A DNA stretch of 64,000 nucleotides from Bradyrhizobium sp. URHD0069. Its GTDB lineage: Bacteria > Pseudomonadota > Alphaproteobacteria > Rhizobiales > Xanthobacteraceae. The translations under genes and the position numbers were made by a program. Positions 1 to 8,436 of the stretch are shown piece after piece. The stretch's first letter is position 1. Each line of letters begins with the position of its first letter. Location of the stretch: positions 20,470 to 84,469 of the forward strand of contig NZ_JNIJ01000032.1 in the NCBI RefSeq assembly GCF_000701345.1, written 5' to 3'. The notes beneath the pieces are model-generated. The model was not told the origin of the DNA, ran no database searches, and saw only the letters and a list, made by a program, of their open reading frames with translations.

Positions 1-1228
1 TCGCCTCGTAAGTATCGCCGCAGATAAGGCAAGATGTCCCGAGCTCCTTGTTCATCCGCTCAAGCCGCTGTGATAAATTCACAGTATCACTATAAAGGGT
101 ATAGGTCTGTCGCTCTGCAGCGCCAACATTGCCGGCCGCGACCTGGCCCGTGGCGATTCCAACACGCAAAGATAGGCGATGGCCTTCGAACTCACGTGAC
201 GCGACCAAGTTGAGCAGCATGCGGGCTGTTTGAACCGCTTTTGCAGAGTAGTCTTCCGAGGGAAGGGGCGCGTTGAATGCCGCAATGATGGCATCTCCAA
301 CGTAATTGATGACGACGCCCCCGTTGCCATCAATGATGCGCGAAGCCTCGCCGAAAAAGCTGTTCAAGAGTTTGACGACCTGTTCGGGCGTCAGCGTCTC
401 GGACAGGCGGGTGAAACCTTCGATGTCGGCAAAAATTATACTCGCCTCACGTGTCTGCGGGTTCACTTGGCCTGCAATGATAAGTTGCTCGATAATCTGG
501 GCGGGCACAAAGCGGCCGAACAGATTCCTGAGCCGAATCCGCTGAATCTCCGCTATCGCATTGTCACGCACGACGTTACGAAAACGGTATACCGCCAGAG
601 CTACGATGCCGCTAACTAAGGCAATATTTACCCCCTCGTTGATCCGAACAGAGACGCCGAGGAAGTCCGGATTCAGCACGGTGCCAAGGAAGGCGTCCCG
701 GGAAGGAGCAATAGGAAGGTCACCAAAGGTGAAAATGTGATCCATGCCGGCGGCGATCCAAAATGTCGCAGCAGCAAGTCCAACGACGCCACAAAGTCCT
801 GTCCAGAGGACTAGGAACGGCGATAGCGCCAGAGTGGAAATGGCCAGGATGACAAAAAAATACTCGCCGCGACTAGTCGAGAACACCAGATTCTGAGGGA
901 CATTACCGCCGCTGCTGATAGGGACCAGCGCCAAAATCGCGCTAAGCGCAGCCATATCAAAGCTGAAGAAGGCATAGCGACTGACGCGTTCGTACCGGGT
1001 ACCAACTAATCCCAGAGGAGCCAAACCAACCGCGATCGCAGCTAGGATTATCGCCGCAATATAGATGTTGTTTGGGTGCTGGTATCCCAGAGGGTGGATA
1101 ACGCCAATCGGGATCAGAGCAACCGTTCGGCCAAGGACGGCCAGACGGAAGCCCTTTCGTTCTGCGCTGGCAAAAGTCGCCTCGACTTCGGCCAAGTTAT
1201 GAGCGCGCGATGCAGTTTCGCCGATCAC
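1..1228 (-). CDS. Membrane-anchored class III adenylate/guanylate cyclase (3' end outside window)
   Basis: The gene runs off the left edge; 409 residues are visible. A GTG start at 1228 is preceded by AGGGA six bases upstream; no ATG lies further up in frame. Residues 29-44, 54-76, 84-104, 124-158 and 198-214 are hydrophobic, giving an N-terminal membrane domain. A linker (LFGRFVPAQIIEQL, 236-249) leads to the cyclase catalytic domain from about 260: FADIEGFT (266-273) carries the first metal-binding Asp and GDAI (311-314) the second. The Lys usually found three residues before that GD is Asn308 here, so base specificity and activity are uncertain. The expected product is cAMP, made on the cytoplasmic side. 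Only the last residues of the domain are missing. It lies just downstream of the oxidoreductase operon on the same strand (38-bp gap) and may be co-transcribed; lower GC than the core genes. Confidence 0.87.
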   Translation of the reverse strand, partial: MIGETASRAHNLAEVEATFASAERKGFRLAVLGRTVALIPIGVIHPLGYQHPNNIYIAAIILAAIAVGLAPLGLVGTRYERVSRYAFFSFDMAALSAILALVPISSGGNVPQNLVFSTSRGEYFFVILAISTLALSPFLVLWTGLCGVVGLAAATFWIAAGMDHIFTFGDLPIAPSRDAFLGTVLNPDFLGVSVRINEGVNIALVSGIVALAVYRFRNVVRDNAIAEIQRIRLRNLFGRFVPAQIIEQLIIAGQVNPQTREASIIFADIEGFTRLSETLTPEQVVKLLNSFFGEASRIIDGNGGVVINYVGDAIIAAFNAPLPSEDYSAKAVQTARMLLNLVASREFEGHRLSLRVGIATGQVAAGNVGAAERQTYTLYSDTVNLSQRLERMNKELGTSCLICGDTYEA

Positions 1229-1266
1229 GCATTTCCCTGTCTGCCCGAGCGGGATTGAAGCATGAG

Positions 1267-3489
1267 CTAGTGGCTCAGCATATTTTCTATCCGGATGGGG
1301 AGCGTTCTGATTCGCTTGCCCGTTGCATGATACACAGCATTCGCGATCGCAGGCGCGATGCCAACAATAGCGATTTCGCCGAGTCCCTTTACCCCCAGGG
1401 GATTGACGTGGGGATCATTCTCCTCGACGAACGATACATCAATGTTCGAGATATCGAGATTAACCGGGACTACGTAGTCGGCCATATGCGCGTTGACGAT
1501 ACGTCCGTCGCGGGGGTCTAAAGCCGTGCTCTCCATGAGCGCCATGCCAATTCCGCCCACAATGCCGCCGATGCATTGGCTGCGTGCCAGGAACGGATTG
1601 ATAATCCGACCCGCTCCATATACCCCAACAGTTCGACGTACTCTGATCGTGCCGACGTCTGGGTCGACCGCGACTTCAATAAATGCTGCGCCGAAGGCAT
1701 GCATCGAGTATCGCTTCGGCAATTCAGGATCGTGATCGGAAGAACCCTGTGCTTCAATCGGCTTCCCCGCTCTGTTTCCAATCTCTCGATAAGAGATGCC
1801 TGATCCAGCATTCTCGCGGCGGTACACCCGATCCTGCTTCCACTCAAGCTGTTCAACCGAGGCTTTGAAGACTGGCGATTGGGGGGCGGCGACCGCGGCT
1901 CCTTCAGCAAGCCGGCGGAGTTCTATGCATGCCGCCCGAACAGCCGACCCGACCGAGGCCATGGTCATCGAACCACCATGAGGTGGCGTTGCTGGATAGA
2001 CTGAATAGCCAAGGCGAAATCGAACTTGATCCATGGGTAGACCGAGGGTTTCGGCTGCGACCTGCGTCATGGACGTGTAGGTGCCAGGACCCATATCGCT
2101 TGCTGCAGCTTCAACTTCCACAATTCCGCTCGGCAACAACCGAGCTAGCGCGTTGGCCGGCGCGTAGAATACTGGATAGGTGGCGGACGCGACTCCATAG
2201 CCTATGAGTAGTCTACCGTCTCGCATCGAGCGCGGTTTGGGATCGCGCCGCGCCCACCCAAACCGTTCAGCACCTTCCGTATAGCAGTGCATCAACGAAC
2301 GGCTTGAAAATGGCTTCTGCGTTTCCTCGTCAACCGTAGGCTCGTTCCTCCGGCGTAGCTCAATTGGATCGATGCCCAACTTATAAGAAAGCTCGTCCAG
2401 CGCGCATTCGAGCGCAAACATATTGGTCGCCTCCCCTGGACCTCTCATGTATGTCGGGGTGCTGGTATCGAGAGGCGAGAGTCGGTAGCGGGTGCTCACG
2501 TTCGGACAGGAGACCATATAGTTAGTAGCTGAAGTAACTGCCTCCACGAACTGCTCATAGCGGCTCGTTTCGCCGTTTGCTTCCTGGATCAGGCTTACCA
2601 GCTTGCCATCTGAGGTGGCGCCCAACGCGACACGCTGCAATGTTCGGGGTCGATGGCCCGTCGTGAAAAACATCTGTTTACGTGACAGAACGAGCTTTAC
2701 GGGGCGCCCTACATGCCGAGCGGCTATCGCGGCCAAGGTGACGTGTGGCCAGGTTCTAAGACTGGTCCCGAATGCACCTCCTATAAAGGGACAAACGACC
2801 TGAACCTGCTGTACAGGGATGCCAAAGATCGCGGCAATCTCAGCTTGCTCGTTCACGACGAACTGGCTCTTGCTCCAAAGCGTCAGCCGATTGCCGTTCC
2901 ATGCAGCGATCGTTGCGTGAGGCTCCATCGGATTGTGATTTTCGCGAGCCGTGTCATAGCGTTCATCGATTTTAACTGGCGCGCTTGCAACTGCGGCATC
3001 AGCGTTGCCGCGTGATCGGTCTGCATGAACGCGACCACGAGGGTCCGGGGTAACTTGCTGCGCCTTCGGATCCTTTGGATCAATCACTGGTTGCTGCCGG
3101 GAGTAGCTAACCTTGAGCTCCGCAGCGGCTCTTTCAGCGATGTCCAAAGACTCAGCGACAACGACGGCGATTGGCTGTCCAAAGAAACGGACCTGATTGT
3201 CTTGCAGAACATGCAGCCTCTCACCAACAGCGGGATCAATAGAGCCCTTGTGAGTGCCGTAGGCTAACTTTGGTGCATTGAGGTGACTGATCACCGCAAC
3301 GACACCAGGCATGCGGCTCACCGAAGCGACGTCGATTGCGGTAACACGCCCGAGGCCGACGGTCGCCCCAACTATGACTGCGTACAATTGGTTCTTCTGA
3401 TTGAAGTCAGCGGCGTACCGCGCGGCTCCAGTAACTTTTGCTCGTCCATCGACGCGGAGAACTGGATTTCCAATCATACCGGTAGTCAC
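1267..3489 (-). CDS. Aldehyde/xanthine oxidoreductase family, molybdopterin-binding subunit (PaoC-like)
   Basis: 740 residues, the usual size for the large Moco subunit of the xanthine oxidase family. It binds molybdopterin cytosine dinucleotide and hydroxylates an aldehyde or N-heterocycle. Visible family motifs are GGAFG near residue 237, a MRGPGEA segment near 350, and GLGEI at 702-706, whose Glu705 is the catalytic base of the family. The GTG start overlaps the TGA of the FAD subunit gene (GTGA), indicating translational coupling. No signal peptide is seen; in PaoABC-type enzymes the complex is exported with the Tat-signal-bearing Fe-S subunit. The order 2Fe-2S, FAD, Moco matches E. coli paoABC. 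No PaoD/XdhC-like maturation gene lies within the window. Substrate cannot be read from sequence. Confidence 0.92.
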   Translation of the reverse strand: MTTGMIGNPVLRVDGRAKVTGAARYAADFNQKNQLYAVIVGATVGLGRVTAIDVASVSRMPGVVAVISHLNAPKLAYGTHKGSIDPAVGERLHVLQDNQVRFFGQPIAVVVAESLDIAERAAAELKVSYSRQQPVIDPKDPKAQQVTPDPRGRVHADRSRGNADAAVASAPVKIDERYDTARENHNPMEPHATIAAWNGNRLTLWSKSQFVVNEQAEIAAIFGIPVQQVQVVCPFIGGAFGTSLRTWPHVTLAAIAARHVGRPVKLVLSRKQMFFTTGHRPRTLQRVALGATSDGKLVSLIQEANGETSRYEQFVEAVTSATNYMVSCPNVSTRYRLSPLDTSTPTYMRGPGEATNMFALECALDELSYKLGIDPIELRRRNEPTVDEETQKPFSSRSLMHCYTEGAERFGWARRDPKPRSMRDGRLLIGYGVASATYPVFYAPANALARLLPSGIVEVEAAASDMGPGTYTSMTQVAAETLGLPMDQVRFRLGYSVYPATPPHGGSMTMASVGSAVRAACIELRRLAEGAAVAAPQSPVFKASVEQLEWKQDRVYRRENAGSGISYREIGNRAGKPIEAQGSSDHDPELPKRYSMHAFGAAFIEVAVDPDVGTIRVRRTVGVYGAGRIINPFLARSQCIGGIVGGIGMALMESTALDPRDGRIVNAHMADYVVPVNLDISNIDVSFVEENDPHVNPLGVKGLGEIAIVGIAPAIANAVYHATGKRIRTLPIRIENMLSH

Positions 3490-4463
3490 GAAAGCCCTCC
3501 GGCCATTTCGAGAGCGCGAACGATTGTTCGAGGGAGGAGGTCTACCTTGTAGTGATTGTGTTCTAGCGGACGTGTCCCTCTCAGCGACAACTGCGCGGCT
3601 TGCTCGATTGATTCACGATCCAGCTTCTTCCCGATAAGCGCGGCTTCGCAGGATTGCAACCGCCAAGGCTTGGTCCCGACCCCTCCCACGGCTATTCGAA
3701 CATGCTTGAGCAATCCGTTTTCCTGCGTGAGTGCAACAGCCGCAGAAACCAAGGCAAATTCATAGGAAGCTCGATCGCGAACCTTGAGATACCTTGCATT
3801 CTGACCGCGCGGACCGATGGGGACTCGAATGTCCATGATCAGTTCACTCGGAAGAATCGTATGCTCCAAATGGGGCGTATCATTTGGCAAGCGAAACAGT
3901 TGTTCCACAGGGAAGGTTCGTTCACTCTTCGGGCCTCGGACTCGCATCGTTGCCTCAAGTGCAACCAGCGCTACCGCCACATCCGACGGGTGTGTTGCTA
4001 CGCAATAGTCACTGGTGCCCAGAATCGCGCTGCCGGCATTCAAGCCATGAAGAGCTGAGCAGCCCGAGTTGGGCGTGCGCTTGTTGCATGGAGCGTCAAG
4101 CATACGGAAATACGGACAGCGCGCGCGTTGAAGTAGGTTTCCGCCCATTGATGCCAAATTGCGGATCTGCGGCGACGCGCCTTCGATCAAGCTTTCTGCA
4201 ATGAGCGGGTGATGCCGTCGTACATCGGCATTGGCCGCGACTTCAGACATCCGGGCAAGAGCGCCGATGACCAACTCCTGCCCTTCGACGCGAATGCCTT
4301 CTAACGGCAGCGAGTTGATATCAATCAGTCGGGCAGGACGTTCGACCTCGTCGCGCATCAGATCAACAAGCGTCGTTCCCCCGGCAATAAAACGCCCGCC
4401 AGAGGCCGCGACGGCTATGGCGGCTTCGATGCTATTTGCTCGCTCGAGCGAAAACGGGAGCAT
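3486..4463 (-). CDS. Aldehyde oxidoreductase FAD-binding subunit with extra 4Fe-4S site (PaoB-like)
   Basis: 325 residues of the CoxM/XdhB FAD-binding family. The FAD pyrophosphate loop AGGTTLVDLMR is at 27-37 and a second loop, SMGGNLLQR, at about 105-113. After it comes an insertion with Cys116, Cys126, Cys135 and, further on, Cys154. This cysteine pattern is the one that binds a 4Fe-4S cluster in E. coli PaoB and in 4-hydroxybenzoyl-CoA reductase, and it is absent from ordinary xanthine dehydrogenases. The subunit passes electrons between the 2Fe-2S clusters, its FAD and the acceptor. It overlaps the downstream Moco gene by 4 bp and starts 2 bp after the Fe-S gene stop. Confidence 0.92.
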   Translation of the reverse strand: MLPFSLERANSIEAAIAVAASGGRFIAGGTTLVDLMRDEVERPARLIDINSLPLEGIRVEGQELVIGALARMSEVAANADVRRHHPLIAESLIEGASPQIRNLASMGGNLLQRARCPYFRMLDAPCNKRTPNSGCSALHGLNAGSAILGTSDYCVATHPSDVAVALVALEATMRVRGPKSERTFPVEQLFRLPNDTPHLEHTILPSELIMDIRVPIGPRGQNARYLKVRDRASYEFALVSAAVALTQENGLLKHVRIAVGGVGTKPWRLQSCEAALIGKKLDRESIEQAAQLSLRGTRPLEHNHYKVDLLPRTIVRALEMAGGLS

Positions 4464-4465
4464 GT

Positions 4466-5035
4466 TCAGGTCCTCCGCGCTGCGTCAGCGACAGCAGCGA
4501 CGATGCCCGGGTAGGCCCCGCAACGGCAAATGTTGCCACTCATCCAGTACTGGATTTCCTGCGGTGAGGAGGCGTGCCCTTCGGAGATGCAGCCGAGTCC
4601 GGACATGATCTGTCCCGATGTGCAAAAGCCGCACTGCAGACCGTCATGTTCAATAAAGGCGCGCTGCAAGGGGTGCAGCTCGCCGTCTTTTTCGAGCCCT
4701 TCAATCGTTTCTATGCGGGCTCCACTATACATGGAGGCGAGTGTCAAACAGGCAAGGATCCGCTTGCCATTGACCAGAATTGTGCAGGCACCGCATGCAC
4801 CTTGGTTACAGCCTTTCTTCGTGCCGGTGAGGTCCAGCCTTTCCCGAAGGACGTCTAGCAGCGATTGCCTTGGATCCAGGCTGAGCTCTCTTGGCTCGCC
4901 ATTGATGATGAAGCTAACGACATCCGACGCAGGTGCCGGGACTGCCGCCGGCTTACTTGATTGTGCCATCGCCAAAGGCACACTCGCCAATGACGCTGTT
5001 ACGCCCGCCAAATGTATCATTCCCCTGCGTGACAA
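4466..5035 (-). CDS. Aldehyde oxidoreductase 2Fe-2S subunit with Tat signal (PaoA-like)
   Basis: 189 residues. The N-terminus MSRRGMIHLAG followed by a hydrophobic stretch ending AMAQ (about 1-25) is a twin-arginine signal, so the assembled enzyme is predicted to be periplasmic. The plant-type ferredoxin cluster is bound by Cys76, 81, 84 and 96; the C-terminal helical domain carries Cys135, 138, 170 and 172 for the second 2Fe-2S cluster. Both sets are complete. It is the first gene of a minus-strand operon (Fe-S, FAD, Moco) and is divergent from the LysR gene, which is the probable regulator. The same subunit order and Tat signal are found in E. coli PaoABC, an aromatic aldehyde oxidoreductase. 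Confidence 0.93.
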   Translation of the reverse strand: MSRRGMIHLAGVTASLASVPLAMAQSSKPAAVPAPASDVVSFIINGEPRELSLDPRQSLLDVLRERLDLTGTKKGCNQGACGACTILVNGKRILACLTLASMYSGARIETIEGLEKDGELHPLQRAFIEHDGLQCGFCTSGQIMSGLGCISEGHASSPQEIQYWMSGNICRCGAYPGIVAAVADAARRT

Positions 5036-5297
5036 AGCTGTCGATGATTCAAGAGGTCGCGGGGGGGTGTTGTGACCCGTCTGGCGGATCTTGGTCTGCC
5101 ACTTCAGCCTCCTCTAATGTCTCTAATGTCGTTCGTTTGCATACCTGACACGCTGGTACCGCTGTTTTTCGTTGACGTTTTTTTTCTGGCCGGGCAAAGC
5201 TTGCATGTGCTCTGCTGGAAATTCAAATCAGTAGTTTACGCACCCGTATTACTAGCCCTTATAGAGTGCTCATGAATGTCCACCAGGTAGCGTGCTC
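5036..5297. promoter_or_regulatory. Divergent control region between the oxidoreductase operon and the LysR gene
   Basis: 262 bp, clearly AT-richer than the neighbours, with no convincing gene. Both promoters and the LysR binding site should lie here. An imperfect inverted element, AGTA...TACT spanning about 24 bp with inner TACG/CGTA, lies near 5231-5254 and is a possible operator. No -35/-10 pair was assigned with confidence. Confidence 0.45.
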
Positions 5298-6224
5298 ATG
5301 CAGATTCGTCAGGTCGAAGCATTTCGGGCAATCATGAAATCCGGCTCGGCGTCTAGCGCGGCTGGAATCCTGGGAGTCACGCAGCCTGCTGTCAGTCGGT
5401 TAATTTCGGAGCTGGAGAAAACGATCGGATTTTCGCTATTCGATCGAAGTCGTGGACGATTGGACCCCACGCCAGAATGCCGCATCTTTTACGCTGACGT
5501 TGAGCGCACATTTGTCGGTCTGGAAGTATTGAAGCACTCTGCTTCTCAGATCCGTGAACGCGGAGCAGGAATCGTCCGAATCGCAAATATGCCAGGCATC
5601 GGGTTACCGATAGTGTCGCGAGCGGTCACCGCCTTCCGCCGGATACATCCCGATGTTTCCGTCGCTGCGCAGTTGATGTCGACCGCGGAGGTCTGGACGG
5701 CTGTGGCAACCCGCCAAGTCGACATTGGCGTGGCACCAAAGGAAATAGATTTTTCTGGGATCGAGTATCAGCCTTTTTCAGGCGACGCTGCTATGTGTGC
5801 CATGTCACCGCAACATAAGCTGGCAACGAAGGACATCATTACTCCGGCTGACCTTCATAACGTGGAGTATATTGCCCATACACCGGCCGCCAAGATGCGG
5901 CGTGCTGTCGCAGATCTTATGGAAGGGGGCGGGTACAAATTTAACGTTGTCGCTGAAACTCCAATGTGCATGACCCTTTTATCTATGGTTAGCGCAGGCG
6001 TTGGAGTCGGCCTTGTAAACCCAATGTGCATTGAAGGCTTGGGGAGCATCGATTTGGTGCTTCGCCCGTTTAAGCCGGTCATTCCGTGTGACTTTTTCCT
6101 TGGTTTTCGTACCGATATCCGCCAATCGCGATTTGTGCGCTCAATGGCAAATTGCCTGCTGGACGCTAGGCCAAGAACTAACGCAACCTACTTGGCCTCT
6201 CGAGAGTCCGCAGCCGCTGGCTAG
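5298..6224 (+). CDS. LysR-family transcriptional regulator
   Basis: 308 residues. The N-terminal winged helix-turn-helix is at about 4-62 (VEAFRAIMKSGSASSAAGIL, then TQPAVSRLISELE), followed by the usual co-inducer-binding domain to about 295. ATG at 5298 was chosen because AGGTAG lies 7 bases upstream; an in-frame GTG at 5292 is too close to that site. It is divergent from the Fe-S/FAD/Moco operon, the classic arrangement for a LysR activator, so it probably controls that operon in response to the substrate. The ligand is unknown. Its GC content is below that of the core genes downstream. Confidence 0.9.
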   Translation: MQIRQVEAFRAIMKSGSASSAAGILGVTQPAVSRLISELEKTIGFSLFDRSRGRLDPTPECRIFYADVERTFVGLEVLKHSASQIRERGAGIVRIANMPGIGLPIVSRAVTAFRRIHPDVSVAAQLMSTAEVWTAVATRQVDIGVAPKEIDFSGIEYQPFSGDAAMCAMSPQHKLATKDIITPADLHNVEYIAHTPAAKMRRAVADLMEGGGYKFNVVAETPMCMTLLSMVSAGVGVGLVNPMCIEGLGSIDLVLRPFKPVIPCDFFLGFRTDIRQSRFVRSMANCLLDARPRTNATYLASRESAAAG

Positions 6225-6258
6225 TCTAGCTCCAGCGGCCTCCCGAGAGTACACGGCG

Positions 6259-6342
6259 TATGGTTCCCGGCTCGGCGTTCGCGGGGCCTGTCATCGGGCG
6301 GCGCTTTGCGCCGACCCGTTGGCTCACTTGGCCGGGACGACG
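6259..6342. repeat. Composite palindromic repeat (families A and B)
   Basis: A B-family half (TATGGTTCCCGG ... CCGGGACGACG) encloses an A-family palindrome (CCTGTCATCGGGCGGCGC, TTTG, CGCCGACCCGTTGGCTC, about 6287-6325). The same A core recurs near 18172, 20912, 28788 and 60515. Confidence 0.75.
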
Positions 6343-6364
6343 TGTTGATAAATCACGCAAATAA

Positions 6365-6391
6365 AAAGCCCGGTCGTTCGGACCGGGCTTT
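6365..6391 (-). terminator. Rho-independent terminator, mainly of carD
   Basis: Perfect 11-bp stem AAAGCCCGGTC / GACCGGGCTTT with loop GTTCG. On the minus strand the hairpin is followed by a T run, and it lies 28 bp past the carD stop; it may also stop readthrough from the LysR gene. Confidence 0.88.
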
Positions 6392-6418
6392 GATTGATTG
6401 GCGATCTTGCGAGGCTGT

Positions 6419-7453
6419 TTACGCGGCCTCATCCGCGACGGCGGCATCGTCGCCATCGGCGTCTGCATCGGCAGCATCACCATCGGCCTCGACGGCCTCG
6501 GCCTTGGCGCCGCGGCGCGGGCTCTTGGCGAGCTGGCCTTCGACTTCCTTGACCGCCTCGGTTTCGGTCACATGCTGCACGACGGCGATTTCCCGCGACA
6601 GGCGATCGAGCGCCGCCTCGTAGAGCTGACGTTCGCTGTAGGACTGTTCGGGCTGCGATTCCGAGCGATAGAGATCGCGCACCACTTCGGCGATCGCGAC
6701 AATGTCTCCGGAATTGATCTTGGCTTCATATTCCTGGGCCCGGCGCGACCACATCGTGCGCTTGACGCGGGCGCGGCCTTTCAGGGTCTCCAGCGCGCGC
6801 TTGACCAAAGCGGGCTCCGACAGCTTGCGCATGCCGACATTGGCGACCTTGGCGGTCGGCACCCGCAGCGTCATCTTGTCTTTCATGAAGCTGATCACGA
6901 ACAATTCAAGCTTGGCGCCGGCGATCTCCTGGTCCTCGATGGCCAGAATCTGGCCAACGCCGTGCGCGGGATAAACCACGAATTCGTTGGTCTTGAAGCC
7001 TTGGCGCTGGGTCAAAACCTTCTTCGGCTCCTCGACGCGCGGCGCAGCCGCCACCGGCTTTGCGGCGGGCTTGTGCGCGGCCGGCTTGACGGCCGCCTTG
7101 GCGATGGTTTTTGCGGCAATTTTGGAGGAAGCAACCTTCGAAACAGGGGCCTTTGCAGCGGGGGCCTTCGAAGCGGGGGCTTTCGAAGCAGTCGCTTTCA
7201 CGGCAGTTTTTGCAGTCTTGTTTGGCATTGCGCTTCTTTTGTTTTTTGAGGATTTTGCAGCCGAGGCCTTGGTGGCGGCCCGGGTATCCTTTAGAGAACT
7301 CCGGGCACGGCTCTTGGTCGCGCTGCGGCGGGCCGCGGCGGCTTTCTTGGACGTCTTGGAAGCACTCTTTTTACGCGTTTTCTGTGACACAGCCTGCGCG
7401 CGGAAACTGCCACGCCCCTGTTCGATGTTTTCACGGGAACCCATAGGGGCCAT
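6419..7453 (-). CDS. CarD-family transcriptional regulator with Lys/Ala-rich N-terminal tail
   Basis: 344 residues. The CarD/TRCF RNA-polymerase-interacting domain starts near 150 (GFKTNEFVVYPAHGVGQI) and is followed by the helical DNA-contacting part up to about 310; the end is acidic (repeated A/D). The first 145 residues are almost only K, A, S, P and T with KAP-type repeats, like a histone-H1 tail. CarD proteins bind the polymerase beta subunit and stabilise open complexes, mostly at rRNA promoters. The start at 7453 is supported by a promoter whose -10 is at 7488-7493, leaving a short leader; an inner ATG at 7228 is an alternative. No good ribosome binding site is seen for 7453. It is last in the helicase, S4 protein, fdxA, carD series. 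Confidence 0.9.
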   Translation of the reverse strand: MAPMGSRENIEQGRGSFRAQAVSQKTRKKSASKTSKKAAAARRSATKSRARSSLKDTRAATKASAAKSSKNKRSAMPNKTAKTAVKATASKAPASKAPAAKAPVSKVASSKIAAKTIAKAAVKPAAHKPAAKPVAAAPRVEEPKKVLTQRQGFKTNEFVVYPAHGVGQILAIEDQEIAGAKLELFVISFMKDKMTLRVPTAKVANVGMRKLSEPALVKRALETLKGRARVKRTMWSRRAQEYEAKINSGDIVAIAEVVRDLYRSESQPEQSYSERQLYEAALDRLSREIAVVQHVTETEAVKEVEGQLAKSPRRGAKAEAVEADGDAADADADGDDAAVADEAA

Positions 7454-7478
7454 AAGCGGGCTGACGGGTTCGGCTAAT

Positions 7479-7515
7479 AATGTGCCTAATATAGCACATT
7501 TTCCGCAAAAATCAA
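7479..7515 (-). promoter_or_regulatory. Predicted sigma-70-type promoter of carD with overlapping inverted repeat
   Basis: On the minus strand, TTGATT (7510-7515) and TATATT (7488-7493) are 16 bp apart. The -10 sits inside a 7-bp inverted repeat, AATGTGC (7479-7485) and GCACATT (7494-7500), which could be a repressor site. Predicted transcription start near 7480, about 30 bases before the 7453 start codon. Confidence 0.6.
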
Positions 7516-7597
7516 TGATTTACGCCCGTTCTGGACGCTCTAGGGGCCGTTTCGGCGATATCAGCGCGATTAGGGTTAAGTTGTAGCCAGTATTCGG

Positions 7598-7936
7598 TTA
7601 GTCGCCGGTGCCGGGTGCCGGGGAAAAATATTTCTCGAACTTGCCTTCCATGCCCTCGAAATCTTTCGCGTCGGGCGGAGATTCCTTTTTCTGGGTGATG
7701 TTGGGCCAACTCTTGGCGTATTCGGTATTTACCTCCAGCCACTTTTCCAGACCGGGCTCGGTGTCCGGCTTGATGGCGTCGGCGGGACACTCCGGTTCGC
7801 ACACGCCGCAGTCGATGCATTCGTCCGGATGGATGACCAGCATGTTGTCACCCTCGTAGAAACAGTCCACAGGGCAAACTTCAACGCAGTCGGTATATTT
7901 GCATTTGATGCAGGCTTCAGTGACGACGTAAGTCAT
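7598..7936 (-). CDS. fdxA: 7Fe ferredoxin FdxA
   Basis: 112 residues, the standard length. Cys9, 17 and 50 match the 3Fe-4S ligands and Cys21, 40, 43 and 46 the 4Fe-4S ligands of Azotobacter ferredoxin I; the C-terminal extension typical of this group is present. It is a soluble electron carrier. It lies between the S4-domain gene and carD on the same strand. All cluster ligands are intact. Confidence 0.95.
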   Translation of the reverse strand: MTYVVTEACIKCKYTDCVEVCPVDCFYEGDNMLVIHPDECIDCGVCEPECPADAIKPDTEPGLEKWLEVNTEYAKSWPNITQKKESPPDAKDFEGMEGKFEKYFSPAPGTGD

Positions 7937-8062
7937 CCAGGGCTCCGGAACGGATCAATTTTGTGTGGCTGGCGTAGCGCAGGAACTCCGCAGCCGCAAG
8001 GGAAGCTGCGGGCTTCGACGCGGCGTTTTCAGCATTCCTGCAATTCGCCTGAAAGCAAATAG

Positions 8063-8347
8063 TTACTCTTGCCGGTTCTGCAAATCGTCATTCTGCAAAT
8101 CGTCATAGAGCACGCGCGCCGCCGAGGCGTCCCCTCGCCGCTGCGCGAACCCGACCACCTTGAGGACGCGCACGGTGCGGTCGAGCCCGATCGTCAGCAC
8201 GTCGCCGGCCTTCACGGTGTGGCCGGGCGTCATCTCGCGCACGCCATTGATACGGACATGTCCGGCCTCGACCAGCGCGGCGGCGCTGGTGCGGGCCTTG
8301 ACCACCCGCGCGTGCCACAACCATTTATCGAGACGCTGGCGCTCCAA
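8063..8347 (-). CDS. S4-domain RNA-binding protein (HslR-like)
   Basis: 94 residues. The S4 RNA-binding fold covers most of it: MERQRLDKWLWHARVVKAR at the start, then LVEAGHVRING and VKAGDVL at about 26-53. Homologues such as Hsp15 (HslR) bind stalled 50S subunits carrying nascent chain. It starts 90 bp downstream of the helicase stop. The last residues contain a doubled NDDLQ motif produced by a perfect 2 x 15-bp tandem repeat at 8076-8105, which suggests the C-terminus was recently altered and is shorter than in relatives. The function in this organism is by homology only. Confidence 0.88.
   Translation of the reverse strand: MERQRLDKWLWHARVVKARTSAAALVEAGHVRINGVREMTPGHTVKAGDVLTIGLDRTVRVLKVVGFAQRRGDASAARVLYDDLQNDDLQNRQE
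8076..8105. repeat. 2 x 15-bp perfect tandem repeat in the end of the S4-protein gene
   Basis: Unit TTCTGCAAATCGTCA at 8076-8090 and 8091-8105. It duplicates five residues (NDDLQ) in the C-terminus of the S4-domain protein. Confidence 0.9.
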
Positions 8348-8436
8348 GCCACACCACTACAAACCAATCGGTATTTTGCTCGTTCTCTTGACGCGAACCG
8401 GCACCCTTTCGCCTGGAAACGCTCCAGCGATCCTTG

